Shown here one piece after another: positions 35,660 through 47,590 of a stretch of 64,000 bases of DNA. A program made the translations under genes and the position numbers. This DNA comes from Sialis fuliginosa. Lineage: Eukaryota > Arthropoda > Insecta > Megaloptera > Sialidae. The DNA lies in contig OY540817.1 in NCBI GenBank assembly GCA_961205875.1, forward strand, positions 19,379,001 through 19,443,000, read 5' to 3'. The stretch's first letter is position 1. Each line of letters begins with the position of its first letter. The notes beneath the pieces are model-generated. The model ran no database searches, was not told where the DNA came from, and saw only the letters and a list, made by a program, of their open reading frames with translations.

Positions 35660-35940
35660 ATTTTGAAATGCTGCCTCGAAACTAACTGATAAATTCTAAA
35701 TTAATCAACAGTATTTTGTTCTCAACTTTAATTTCATTAATTTAAGCATCCTAGATAAAATTATAATAATATTTTTTAACAGATATAAATTTGAAAACAA
35801 AATACTGATTACTATTTTATTAAATTTTGTGGCGGCATTTCAAAACGCACCAATCATCAACGTTAAATTTGACCAAAGGTTACTACAACATTTCTAATTG
35901 CCTCCATGTTAAATTTCCTATGTCTTAATCAACTTGGAAT
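35660..35940 (+). repeat. Dispersed repeat F, copy 1
   Basis: Shares ATCAACAGTATTTTGTT, AAGCATCCTAGATAAAATTA, AATTTGACCAAAGG and TCTTAATCAACTTGGAATAC with 62300-62575. Both copies are in the same orientation. In between, GGCGGCATTTCAAAACGCACC pairs partly with an earlier GTGCATTTTGAAATGCTGCC, so it is itself an inverted-repeat element. Confidence 0.72.
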
Positions 35941-36053
35941 ACTATAATAGAGTAGGTATCATAAAATATAAACATAATGCAGCATTTGCAAGTTTGCAAC
36001 AATCAACTGATCTTTTATAGGTCGCCATTTTATCATGAAAAATATGGTTCGCC

Positions 36054-36250
36054 CATAGACATAGAGAATGGACCAGGCATCTGACTCGAACACAGAACCG
36101 TGTCAAAAGAAAGAGATAGAAACAGATTTGGAATAACTGTGTAACTCTATGTCTATGTTCCAAACTACACTGCATCTCTCTCTCCTTTTTTGAACAGATG
36201 TTACACCATTGAGTTAATACAGAATGCACTGTCCATTCTCTATGTCTATG
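36054..36250. mobile_element. 197-bp hAT-like MITE
   Basis: CATAGACATAGAGAATGGAC at the left and its reverse complement at the right, with a perfect 8-bp duplication GGTTCGCC (36046-36053, 36251-36258). A diverged relative lies at 22782-22975. Confidence 0.85.
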
Positions 36251-36424
36251 GGTTCGCCTGTTTTTTATTTATCGCTTCGATTGTACGTATTCAGCTTATT
36301 TCATTCGTGCTCGTGTGTATACTGACCTTAACGAAGAAATTTTCAATTGCAAACATAATAAATATGACATGAAATGCAATAAAAGAATACAAATATTTCC
36401 CGAGGTTGATTTTTTTCGTGTCTG

Positions 36425-36432
36425 TATATAAA
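36425..36432 (+). promoter_or_regulatory. TATA box of MBF2-7
   Basis: TATATAAA, 51 bp before the ATG. Confidence 0.55.
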
Positions 36433-36475
36433 TGAAATCAAATGACATAGATTCAAAATAACCTAAACAAAAAAA

Positions 36476-38413
36476 ATGAAACAGTTACTGTTCTTTTTGT
36501 TAATCACCCTGGTGCTAAGCCATGGTGAGAATACTTCTATTGAGGAACGCGATATTGTTCCTGGAGGAAGATCAATCGTCAATAGTTGCCTTTTTCCGGA
36601 AGGTGAGATTGTTAAGACTACAGAAATACATGTAAGTATTTAAAATCAATAATGGGTTAACTATTCTAAAAAATTGATTGTTTGAGTAGTTTGAGTGAAA
36701 TTACCCTGACATATTGGTAGTTCGAAATGACCATTATTTTAATTTTATTATTTTTTGTTATCGCAGAATTTTTTGCACTTTAAAGGGTTTGCTGAAACTA
36801 GAATATCTCAGTTTCTATCAAACCTTTGAACATGTGACTAAAAGCAAATTGTTCAGAAAAAAACGGGTTATAAGATTACTTCTAAACATTTTCACCTAAA
36901 TGTAATCATAAAGGGTGAAATTTCAACCTTATTTCTTAGCTCTTTTTTTGAAAAAAAAAAAATATCCCAATTTCAAGGGGAGGTTTTTGCAAGAAGGGGG
37001 AAAATTAACAAGTCAAATGATTTTTTACAAATAGGTGGGTACGGGTTGTCTTCACACACCAAAATTCAACTCTGAGACTTTTAAAAATCAGTAATGATAA
37101 CAGAATCATCGTCAGGCAATTAATAAAGATTTAAATGTTTATTAATAGCCTGACGATCATTCTGTGAATCGAAAACTTGCGATTACCTTTTCTTAAATAA
37201 ATTTTGACGTTTAGACTAACAAGTTTGTTTTTATTTATATTTAACGTCACCACTATTATATTATGATAATTATGTATATTTTTTATAATGAGCATACAGT
37301 GATGGACACTAATTTGAAAATTCGAGAAAATTGCACTTTACAAACCTAAATAACTATTGTTAACACCCTGTATTAACATATGAACTCCTATTGAATATTA
37401 ACCTTACAATATCACTGTTTGTAGTCAAAATTTTTGGTACATAATACGATTATGTAGTAATAATCCTCGGTCCTGGTTTTAAATTTTGAAATAAAAAATA
37501 CTCCTCTGAAACTTCGTGAGTGGATTCATTTTGGCGTAACCTACAACTTTTTTATCTTCGAAAATTCTAACAATTGGGACGTTTTTGATGTGGCATGTGC
37601 CAAACATGTTTGGGCATTTTTGCCCTGAAAAGATCCTTGATTTTTGTAGGCCAATATAACCATAACATTTTACTATTAATTATCTAGCAACAATTGTTTC
37701 AAAGACGATTCTTTCTTTTATATCTTTTATGTCGTAGTACTTATCATTTTGTAATCATTATTGGTTTTACTTTATCCATTACTGGAGAAAAACATAAACA
37801 AAATAAAAAGCTATAATTTAAAAAACAAACTATATTTGCAGACTTTGGTAATTAAATTGATTAAATAAAAAGTTACTTGTTTTATTAGTAACAGTGTAAC
37901 CTTGCTCTTATAGAGGCCATAACTGGTGCCAGTACCTTATATTTAGCTGTATTTATTACAAACGTATATGTGCAATTTACATTGTTTAAATTCTGTAAAC
38001 TGTTTGCATATTTCAGGAAACTCCAAAAATAGGCAACACTCCGGGTGCAGTTTCCATTTACAGAACAGATAATGATTTGACATACATTTCCTGTATTCAC
38101 TGTATCGACCTAAAATCTGGGGATCGACGCTATTCAGGTGCTCAAGTTAATGTAAGTATTCTCTTATCTTTTAAAAATCAGTAGGTCGAACTGAACGGAT
38201 TGAATTTTCATAATACTTGATTTGGAATCTAGTCTCGTTCAGTAATTACATATTTATTTTATTTTTTCAATCCAGATAATAGGCGAATTAGAAGGCAGAA
38301 GCATAACAATATCATTCAATAACAGAAGAAGTAGAGGATTACATTACCTTGTTGTAATTAAAGTAGTTACTCGAATTACAACAATTCTTCCAATCACAAC
38401 TTCTAAACCCTAA
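36476..38413 (+). CDS. MBF2-7: MBF2-family protein with an extra intron
   Basis: Three exons, 36476-36631, 38017-38151 and 38276-38413, all phase 0, giving 142 aa. Signal peptide MKQLLFFLLITLVLSHG is followed by an N-glycosylation site (NTS at 19-21), C38, then TYISCIHCIDLKSGDRR with C78 and C81. Intron 2 cuts the domain just before the place of the Gly-Gly motif, after GAQVN. Exon 3 reads IIGELEGRSITISF and ends in a Thr-rich ITTILPITTSKP. The Gly-Gly pair and the Gly-Lys-Gly motif of the other members are not preserved, so it is the most diverged member. A shared frame, intron-1 phase and TYISCI core keep it in the family. Expression is unproven. Confidence 0.78.
37672..37953 (+). mobile_element. 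MITE family M1, right-end fragment in MBF2-7 intron 1
   Basis: From GCAACAATTGTTTCAAAGAC to TAACTGGTGCCAGTACCTTA. The left half is absent. Confidence 0.72.
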
Positions 38414-38532
38414 AAACTAAATAGCTATCACCTACATGTTGCAGTTCATTGCAACATTTATAATAATTTTATCAATAACATACAAATGATGATATCTATA
38501 TTGATACCATCATTTGTATGTTATTGAGTTAA
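38414..38532. other. 3' flank of MBF2-7 with a small hairpin
   Basis: ACATACAAATGATG and CATCATTTGTATGTTATTGA form an inverted repeat at about 38480-38528. TTGCAACATTTATAATAATTTTATCA recurs beyond the next element (39051-39076) in pieces, so the flank was locally duplicated. Confidence 0.5.
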
Positions 38533-38994
38533 AGTGACCAGAATTCTAAAACCCTGATGCGGGACACCTCTCCCACACATACGAAAAAAAATTAATAAAA
38601 TAAAATAAAAAAATTATATATATTTTTTTATAAAAATTAAAAATTTAAATAATAAAAGTATTTTATATTAAAAATATGTATAAATATAATAATAATTAAA
38701 TATATTAACATTTTATTTTATAAATAATAAAATAAGAAGTTTATAGTAAGATCATTTTTCGACATAAATAAATCTGCATTTTATTAGAAAATTATAATTA
38801 ATATTTAAATTTAATCATTATCATTACCACAGACTTATATGCTTTTATACTAAATAAAATTTAGTATAACACACAATCATTATAATATAATGTTATAAAT
38901 GTCTAATCCGGGACGATTTCCGGGACAATTTGTGATGCGGGACAGACTACTCAAATCCGGGAATGTCCCGCACAATCCGGGACGTCTGGTCACT
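38533..38994. mobile_element. 462-bp MITE with AGTGACCAGA ends
   Basis: AGTGACCAGA at the left, TCTGGTCACT at the right, TTAA outside both ends. The right subterminal zone is an array of CCGGGA words (AATCCGGGACGATTTCCGGG), with GATGCGGGACACC at the left. The TTAA flank points to a piggyBac-like target, but the palindromic flank could also be part of the termini. Confidence 0.65.
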
Positions 38995-40409
38995 TTAAAT
39001 GTTGCAGTTTATGTAAATGATAGCTTTGTAGCTATCATCTACATATACTGCAACATTTATAATAATTTTATCATATTATACATATATTAATTATTGTATT
39101 CTTGAAAATATTTAGTGCAATAAATAAGTATATAAATTATTATTATTTTGTTGTTTTTACTTCCATGATCTGAAAGAAATGGATTGATATGTATTGTAAT
39201 TATGTAATGACGTCGGAAAAATAGATTCTGATTGTACTACCTTCAAAACGTAAAGAAAAGTTGTTTTTCACGTGTGTCTGAGTGTAGAATTTTTTATTTT
39301 GTTCACGATAACTACTGTAAAAATGTACCGATCTGAATTATTTTTGGGGAAAAACCTAGACCTATTGATTTTGGTACTAATCGGATCAAGGGTTTTGGAA
39401 ATATTCGAAATTTCGGATCGTCTAAAAAGTGAACGTTGCGAATATTATCTCACTAATTTTGATAAGACTTGCTACATTTGTAGTTCAATTGAACCTAAAA
39501 GACATTTATTATTTGTACGTGTCTAAACAGATATTGAAAGGGTGAAAACCACCCTCAAAATTTGAATTTTAAATACTTAATACGTTATAATTAAGTACTT
39601 AATTAATTCAAGTTGTCTTGGAAACAAATGCAACTAAATTCAAACTGTTAATTAAATTTATTCTACGAATGTATATTATAGACATAAGGTCATTCGAAAA
39701 CTAATATTTATAATACAAAGGTGAGTTTTATTTCTGACAAATCCCATTGAAAACATGAAAGTCTCATATCGATATTTTTAAATGAAATATTATTTATTTG
39801 GATGTGTTTATTCTGTTCATTACGTTTATTGTATCCCAAAATTTGTTAAATTTATGATACTTGAAAAAAAAAACACAAGGGCACGTGGTAGAAATAGATT
39901 ACCTTCGGGTTTATTTCATTTTAGTTGTAAATAATAAAAAATACTTAAATAATTTTTTTTTTAAATAAGTTGATTTATCATTTATAAGTACATATACCTT
40001 TATTTAAAAAGGTTTATAATCTATTAAAATATTTCCTGACATTTTTAATGTATTGTTTTCATGACCTCGAGGCATATCAATGAAAATTAGAAGAAAAGGA
40101 TGGACCTTTATATGAGCTGTAAAAAACTGAAGAAAAAAATTATCAATCTATTGTCTTAAATCAAATAAAAGGGCTTGACAACTTTTTCCCTCTAACATTG
40201 AAGTTTACAATTAAAGAACATATTGTGAAATTGTAAGTATTAGTTATTAAAAGTGACAAAGGATAAAATATATTTTAAAACTTTAAGAGTTAAATTGTGC
40301 TGTGAAATACATTTTTAAATAAATTTTAATGAACGAATTTTTTTGATATAAAGTTTACAAAAAAAAAAAATATAATTTTAAAATGTTATTTTTGTAATTT
40401 AGTTTCAAA
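38995..40409. other. Intergenic; repeat E copy 2 and one doubtful small ORF
   Basis: 39534-39790 is the reverse copy of repeat E (GGTGAAAACCACCCTC start). An open frame at 39323-39526 (67 aa) has a hydrophobic stretch LDLLILVLIG, then DKTCYICSSIEPKRHLLF and a GTACGT donor-like site. It faintly recalls an MBF2 core but has no second exon and I do not call it a gene. No TATA box is obvious before MBF2-8. Confidence 0.4.
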
Positions 40410-41595
40410 ATGAAGGCTGTTCTATTTTTGGTAGTTGTATCTTGTATTGCCATGAGTTTGGCAATTCCTGTCGAACCTACAGGAGGTACTCTGGATCTTT
40501 GTAAAAGTGCTCCAGGTGACATAGACTATATGGAAGTCATCAAAAAATCACCAAAAATTACACCTCAGGTAGTTTTATTAAAATAATATCTACTCGAAAT
40601 TAATTTTAAGAGTTTTTTTTACGATATTTAACAATTTTTCAACCGTTGTTCCCGAATTACAAATGACCCTTATTTTATGCCTTTTCCTAGAAAATCGAGA
40701 CATACTTATATATTCTACTTTAGTTCACTATCAAATGTTTAGTAGAAAAGAGAAGTAAATAAAATACAGAACTAGAACCAGGGACTTGAACCGGAACTTA
40801 TTTATGGTTCGGGTTCGGTTCGGGTTCAAATATAAATTTTGGTTCATGTTCGGGTTTGCGTTCAACATGGTGCAAACTTTTGGGTTCAAAAACCGTTATT
40901 TTTTTAGGATTCAGGTTCGGGTTTGGGTTTAAGTTTATAATTGAACGAAAATTATTTTGTTTGAAAAAAAAATTATAGTTAACAAATTAAACATTTTCTG
41001 AAGAAGAAAAAAACATTTAAAATATAGTTAAAAAAGGCGAAAAATATTATTACATTTTAAAAATTTAAATCTCTAATTTTCATTTTTTTTGCAAATTAAG
41101 TATATAGAATTAAAAAAGAAAGCAAAAAAAATGTAAATTTTAGTAGTTAACTTGAAACTCATCATACCATAAAATTCAAACAGATTTTCGGTATTATATT
41201 ATATATCATTGGAGAAAAATATTAAAAATAATTTATTGAACCATTTAAAAAGGTTCGGGTTCAGGTTAATGTAAAATACGGGTTTTTTCGGGTTTCGGGT
41301 TGGAGTTGAGTTTCAGGTCCTTGTATATTGTGGCTTTAGCTTCTGACCAATAACATTAATACAATAATTTCACTTACCTTTATATTTTTTTCAGAGTTAC
41401 CGTGTGTCATATACAGCTGCGACTGGAAAAACCATTTCTTGTATTCGTGTAAATAAAATGCGTCCAAACTCGATCACCTACTCGGCTGATGTACAAATTA
41501 TCAACGGGGGATTAGGCAGCACCTTGGTCAACATCGAGATTTCCGCAGATTTCTTCAAAGGGATTTACCATTCTGTAGAAATCAGAATTGCATAA
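40410..41595 (+). CDS. MBF2-8: secreted MBF2-family protein (subfamily C)
   Basis: Exons 40410-40568 and 41395-41595, phase-0 intron, 119 aa. Signal peptide MKAVLFLVVVSCIAMSLA is followed by IPVEPTGGTLDLCKSAPG (C31) and a Lys-rich exon end (VIKKSPKITPQ). Exon 2: RVSYTAATGKTISCIRVNKM (C69), IINGGLGSTLVNIEI and DFFKGIYHSVEIRIA. The end motif is KGIYHSVEI instead of KGFDY. Start context is TTTCAAAATG, shared with MBF2-9, and TTTAG just upstream could be an acceptor of a 5'-UTR intron. The intron holds a G-rich transposon. Confidence 0.88.
40783..41327. mobile_element. Candidate hAT-like element in the MBF2-8 intron
   Basis: Left CAGGGACTTGAACCGGAAC, right GTTGAGTTTCAGGTCCTTG (imperfect inverted ends). 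Both subterminal zones are arrays of GGTTCGGG words (about ten), separated by AT-rich sequence. No certain target-site duplication. Confidence 0.5.
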
Positions 41596-41758
41596 TAACA
41601 AATATATTTAATTGTTCTTTATTATTTATAAATATAGTTTAGTATTGTTGTACTATTGTAGTTCTTATTCTAATAAATTGAATAAACGTATTTTTGTAAT
41701 TTTTTTGAACTATGGTCTACGATTAAAAAAGATATAAGAGTCGATCTAGATTCTAGAC

Positions 41759-43257
41759 CAGTGATTCTTAAAGTAGTGGGCTGCGGCCCCCTAGGGAGCC
41801 GTGGCCTTCCCACAAGGGGGCCGCGAAGAGCTGCAAATATAACAACAAATAAATATATTATTATTAAATACTATATATATTATGAATTAACATCAGTGGC
41901 GAAGCGTCCATGGAAGCAGGGGAAGCAGTGTTTCCCTTGCTTTATGGGTAAATTAATGCAAATCTGTATTTTCAGTTAATAAATAATTTAAAAATATTAT
42001 TAAAATATTCATCTTTATGCGCAACTCAAACATTTTAACCAAAATTCAAAAATAGCATTTAATATTAATTTACACGCTCAATTATAAAACTATAATACCT
42101 CTACGTCTTATTTTCTTGTTTTTTAGTCGATATTTGTATGACGAGTTGAAGTTCACTGCAGGAAATTTCACTAAAAAATTTCAAATTTTTGATTTCGTTA
42201 AAAGTATGTTTATTGTATAGAAAATGATGTGAAAAGTTGTTTGTTTCAAACCGCAGGTCTGTATCTCAAACCGTTCTCGAGATATAGCCTCTCAAAGTTT
42301 CAGTTTTTTCAAAATTTTGAAGAAAAATGGCCCTAACTTTTGAACGTGTGGTCGGAATTGATTTTAGTTGACGGATTTGGAATCAGCGTGTCAAAATCTA
42401 TATAATGACATGTATAATACCTTAAAACTCGAAAAAAAAAATTTCGCGAAAAATCGAAAAAATTCAAAGGGGTATACCTTAAAAAAATGTCGATTTTTGA
42501 CCAAAATTTTTTTGTCGGATTTTAAAGTATTATACATGTCATTATATAGATTTTGAGACGCTGATTTCAAATCCGTCAACTAAAATCAATTTCGACCACG
42601 CGTTCAAAAGTTATGGCCTTTTTTCTCCAAAAATTTGTAAAAACTAAAACTTTGAGAAGCTATATCTCGAGAACAATTTGAGATACAGACCTGCGGTTTG
42701 AAACAAAAACCTTTTTCGTCATTTTCTATACAATAAACATACTTTTAACGAAATCAAAGATTTGAAATTTTTTAGTGAAATTTCCTGCAGTGAACTTCAA
42801 CTCGTCATACAAATATCGACTAAAATACAAGAGAAAAAGACGTAGAATCATTTAATTGCTATATAAATATATAAGAATTTATTTTAATAAAATAAAAACT
42901 TCATAACTAGTTTTTTTTGTAAATAGGAGGGGGAGGATTGACAAAATATGCTTTCCTTATTAAAAATTTCACGCCTCGCCACTGATGTACATACTTGCTT
43001 AAATTATGATTATATGAAATTTTGTTTAAATGCTGAAATGTTAAAATGATTATATTTTTACAACTGTTTTTTTTAAATCAAAAATTTTAAACTGTTGGCG
43101 AGAATCCTAAATACTTCCTTTACAGTTGTACAGGAGTGAACATTAAACAAGGAAATTTTTTTAATCAACTTAGGTTCCAAAAAAAAATTAGGGTGGCCGT
43201 GGGTTATCAATTTGAGTTGCAGGGGAACCGCGACATCAAAAAGTTTAAGTAGCACTG
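41759..43257. mobile_element. hAT-like element (outer of a nested pair)
   Basis: Left end CAGTGATTCTTAAAGTAGTG, right end AAAGTTTAAGTAGCACTG, perfect 8-bp duplication TTCTAGAC (41751-41758, 43258-43265). Without its internal insertion it would be about 400 bp. No transposase. Confidence 0.87.
41894..42984. mobile_element. hAT-like element containing a 740-bp palindrome (inner of the pair)
   Basis: CAGTGGCGAAGCGT at the left, ACGCCTCGCCACTG at the right. Flanks ATTAACAT and ATGTACAT agree at 6 of 8 positions, fitting an aged 8-bp duplication. 42107-42850 is an almost complete palindrome centred near 42470. A related piece lies at about 58808-59400, where the flank is joined in reverse. Confidence 0.78.
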
Positions 43258-43792
43258 TTCTAGACTATCGAATCAAATATAAATAAACAATAAACAATGA
43301 AATCATCCACATTATAAATATTGGCCAGATCTCGGTCATGTTAATGTTAAAAAGTTTAACAATCTTTAAAAAAATAACATTTATCAATCTTCATAATGCA
43401 ACAATTTTTTTAATTTTGTATTTTAAGGACATAATACAAATTAAAATATATTGAAATTCCATTGTAAAAAAAAAATTATCTAGTTTAAAAAAACCATAAG
43501 ATATACTTATTTAAGATACCTATAAAAAATAACCTACTTTTTGAATACATACATATAAAACAATACCTTGGAATATTATTACAAAATAATGACGTCCCTT
43601 TAAGATACTTGAAATTAATTAATAAAAAAAACATGTCTCAGAATCAATTGTTTTCTACCAAATAAAAGAAGAACCCAACTGATATTTAATAGTATTTTAA
43701 TTTAAATAAGCAAAGTTAAAGTAGTAATTACGAAAAAAGAAAATTATTAAATAATATTTAATTTCGAATTTTATTATTTAATTAATTTCAAA
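43258..43792. other. Upstream region of MBF2-9; no gene
   Basis: AT-rich, with no repeat recognised except the 8-bp duplication at its start. No convincing TATA box; AATATTTAATTTCG lies 40 bp before the ATG. Confidence 0.4.
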
Positions 43793-44854
43793 ATGAAGAT
43801 TGTTCTATTATTGATAATTGTAACATGTATTGCCATGAGTTTGGCAATTCCTGTAGATCCTAAAGGAGGCAGTTTGGAACTCTGTAAAAGTCCTTCTGGA
43901 GATATAGATTATATGGAAGTCATCAAAAAATCACCAAAAATTACTTTTCAGGTATACTTTTAACTTTATATATAGACAATAAAAATTAAAAAATAATTTA
44001 ATTTTCAATAATTCATTATTTTTTAGTCTATTTATTGGGCATCAATAAGTGAATAAGGTACTGGCACCAGTCTTGAACAATACCCCAGTGTTGAACATTT
44101 TTTAAATTAAATGTACCTACTGAATTAGAAATATTCGTTGATATTTGATTACAACCATTACTGGATATTAATTTGTATACAATTAACTGACTTATTGATG
44201 ATAATTGATCATTTTGTTTAAAAACAGTGGACAGATAATTATCGCGGTTCGGCACACTATCAAGAAAAGTGTATTTTCTTATGTAAATGCATTACATTGT
44301 TTTAAATTTTATGACTCTTTATTTTATAACGTTTGTGCAGTAATCTTTAGCATAACTGTGTGTTCATTACTGATTTTACGTTGTTCATTACTGGAAAAAA
44401 AAACATATACAAAATAAAAGGCTATAATACAAAAACTATATTTGCGGATTTTGGTAATTAAATTGATTTAATAAAGAGGTAGTTGTTTTTTAGTAACATT
44501 ACAAAAAAGTAACCCATCAATCCCAGAAAACAATATACTTTGCTCTTAAAGCGTTCAAGACTGGTGCCAGTAACAATTACTGTAATATATAAAATAAATT
44601 TTTTTTTATATCAATTTTTTTTAATTAAAAAATTACCATTTCAGACAGCTCGCGTAAGTTACACTGTAAACGATTCTACCGGAAAGCTGAAGATCTCTTG
44701 TATCCGGGTGAAGAAAATTCGCCCGGGTTCTTTAACGTACGACGCGGACGTCAAAATCACTAATGGAGGTCTGGGACAAGATTTAGTCAACATTGACCTA
44801 ACTGCGGGGATACTGCAAGGCATCTATCACTCTGTCGAAATCAGCATAGCATAA
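43793..44854 (+). CDS. MBF2-9: secreted MBF2-family protein (subfamily C)
   Basis: Exons 43793-43951 and 44645-44854, phase-0 intron, 122 aa. Signal peptide MKIVLLLIIVTCIAMSLA, then IPVDPKGGSLELCKSPSG (C31) and the same exon end as MBF2-8 (VIKKSPKIT). Exon 2: RVSYTVNDSTGKLKISCIRV (C72), ITNGGLGQDLVNIDL and LQGIYHSVEISIA. Exon 1 is closer to MBF2-8 than exon 2 is. Exon 2 has several CpG-rich codons (GACGCGGACG), unlike the AT-rich neighbours. The intron contains a full MITE. Confidence 0.88.
44056..44572 (+). mobile_element. MITE family M1, nearly complete copy in MBF2-9 intron
   Basis: Left AGGTACTGGCACCAG with TA before it, right GACTGGTGCCAGTA; the last few terminal bases are changed. Non-coding. 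Confidence 0.82.
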
Positions 44855-45265
44855 GAATAGATAAATTATGGTTATCACAAAAACGTAGATTTAATATTTA
44901 GTATATTATATTACCTACAAGTCTACAAGTAATGTCATTTTTTTTAATATTAATGCATGTTTTTCCGGAGTACTTTATAATATTTTCAAAATTTTAAATT
45001 TTTATAGATCCAATTTAGCATTTTGTTTATTTTTAGAAAAATTGTATTTATTTTGAAATCCAGAATTCTTATTTAAAAATCGTCGTAATCGACTTGTTGG
45101 TCACCATAAAAAAAAACATATATTAACTATGCTAAAATTTACATTTAAGGTTAGAAATCGAAATTAAATTAAGCCAAAAAAAATATGTATAATAAATTAG
45201 TTTTCCGAAAGTGAAGTTGAAAAATTGATCATTTCACAGAACAAATTTTCATTTGTTAACATTCT
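44855..45265. other. 3' flank of MBF2-9; no gene
   Basis: AT-rich spacer without recognisable repeats. Confidence 0.4.
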
Positions 45266-45273
45266 AGGGGTGC

Positions 45274-45595
45274 CAGTGGCGTAGATAGCTTTTTACGATG
45301 GGGGGCGATAAGACAAGAAAAAAAAAAGATTAATATGTTAAATTGAATGACCTTTTTTTTTTTTATTATATATTTTTTGTATTTTATTTACTTTTTATTA
45401 CTAAAAAAAAGGTAATTCAAAATTTTAAAATAACTGAAGACCTTTTTTTTTTTTTACTTTTAATTTACCAAATTTTTCCCATTTACTTCTACAATTTTGT
45501 TCATACTTGGAAAATTAAAAAAAAATATCTATAACTTAACTCATGGGGGGTGATTGAGATGATCAATCACCCCCCCCCCCCTATCTACGCCACTG
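45274..45595. mobile_element. 322-bp hAT-like MITE with perfect target duplication
   Basis: CAGTGGCGTAGATAGC at the left, CTATCTACGCCACTG at the right, flanked by AGGGGTGC twice (45266-45273, 45596-45603). Contains GGGGGGCG and poly(C) subterminal runs and T-rich filler. Same terminal CAGTGGCG as the element at 41894. Confidence 0.92.
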
Positions 45596-45603
45596 AGGGG
45601 TGC

Positions 45604-46350
45604 GATTTCTAACTTTTAACGTTAGTTTTATCTACCAAAATATACAGCGTTCTTCGGTAAACCGAAAATATTTTTTTATGAAGTAAGTAAATACATTTTT
45701 GTTTATTTAAACTATTCAGTTGTTTTTTATTTTGTAATCATACATATCGAATAAAATGACACATTAATATATTCGTTTTCATTCTGAATGTCTCTTTAAT
45801 TTAAACTATTGCGCATTCAAATATCTTACCCCGTTACCGAGATATAATGCCCAAAAATTTATGTTTTTTTCTAATAAAGAAAATCATTTAGGAACCTCAG
45901 GATGATATCCAATTACAAATTCCTTTGGTAGGTGTTTTAAGGATATACAAATGCACATTTTGCGTATATAGCGTTTCGAAGATTCCAAAAAAACATTTTT
46001 TCACTCCACCCTAATGTACAATGCCTACACCTACATTCTTTTAAATATTGTTAGTAGCTTACTACGTGCATTAATTAAATAAAACGTTTATTTAATTTTA
46101 TTAACCCAGATTAAGATTGCATGTATGTATATCTAAAACAAATATATTTTACATACATATATAATCTCAAAAAACCAATCAACTCACAATAATTGATAAC
46201 AATTCCATGTATAGATAAATATTTTCTCAAAGTTTTTTGTGTTAACTTAATTTTTATTCAACACTCTTTTTGGAGAACAAGTTTATAATTTTTATGTAGA
46301 ATTTGTAGAACCACGTCTTCTCCGTATTAGGGGGTAACGTCAAGAGTATA
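45604..46350. other. Intergenic spacer; no gene
   Basis: AT-rich with nothing recognised. Confidence 0.4.
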
Positions 46351-47590
46351 TAAGGTACTGGCACCAGTCTTAGATGTGACCTCAGTAATAGCTATTTTTT
46401 TATTTTTACTGAATTAGAAATATTTGTTGATAATTGATTACTATAATTTCTGAATATTAATCTATATACATTTAACTGTCTTACAGCGTGATTTGATGAC
46501 AATCGGCCAATAGGTGTCAAAATGGTGGACATTTAAACTAATTATAAGTATAGTTTATTTATTAATTATTATATTATCATAGCAACTGTTTTACATTGTT
46601 TCAAATTTGACGATCCTTTCTTTTATTTATTTTTTATAATCATTGACAAGTGTCCATCACTGCGTGCTCATTACTAGTTTTACTTTATCCATTATTGGAG
46701 AAAAAACAAAACAAAAGGCTATAATTTAAAATACAAACTATATTTGCGGACTTTGGTAGTTAAATTGATTAAATAAAAAGAGTTACTTGTTTTATAAGTA
46801 ACATGAGTTCATGAGAATTACAAAAAAGAAGCTCGTCAATCACAAAAACAGTAAACCTTACTCTTATAGCGGCCATAACTGGTGCCAGCAGAGCCGGCCT
46901 TTGCGATTCTGGCGCCCCAGGCGAGATTTTTTTTGACGCCCCCCCACCCCCCTCCACCGCCACAGTGACGATCATTAAAAATTATCCGCACAAAAAAAAA
47001 AAAAAAGCGTGAGAAAATTATCTTGTTATTAATTCATTAGTGTAATATAATAATATAATATAACATATAATTGATAAATAATATATAATATAACTAAAAT
47101 TATATAAAAGATTTCTTCCTGGCTTTCATATCTGCAAAATTATCGATTGCTGTCTCAAAATTGAGGTTTGCTACAACCTTATTTTCAATTGAAAGAATAG
47201 CAAAATTATTCAACCTATCTTCTATCATAGCCGATTGCAAATAAGTTTTTATGAATTATTTTAATTTACTAAAACTTCTTTCACCACTAGCTACACTAAC
47301 CGGAATTGTTACAAGAATTAGCAAAGCCACCCACAGATTTGGCACTGTGCTTTTCAAGTTTTGTAAAAAAATGTTTAATAAATAATTTATTTTTGATATT
47401 AAGCATTTTATTAAGTAAAATGAATTATATTGCAGAAAAAATCAAAACTATTATTCAAAAAATATATATATAGCTTAAATTTTGCGCCCTAGAACAGAAC
47501 ATAGAAAAAAAGTTTAAAATAATTGGCGCCCCCACGAAATTAGCGCCCCAGGCTGTCGCCTGGGTCGCCTGGTCGTTCGGCCGGCCCTGT

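Noticed and set aside
39323..39526. 67-aa frame with a hydrophobic stretch and a TCYICSSIE core that recalls MBF2
   Set aside because: Lacks the usual exon border before the Cys and any second exon; the following DNA is repeat E. Kept only as a doubtful note.
42368..42579. Two nearly identical open frames on opposite strands
   Set aside because: They are the two arms of the palindrome in the 41894-42984 element read on each strand, not genes.
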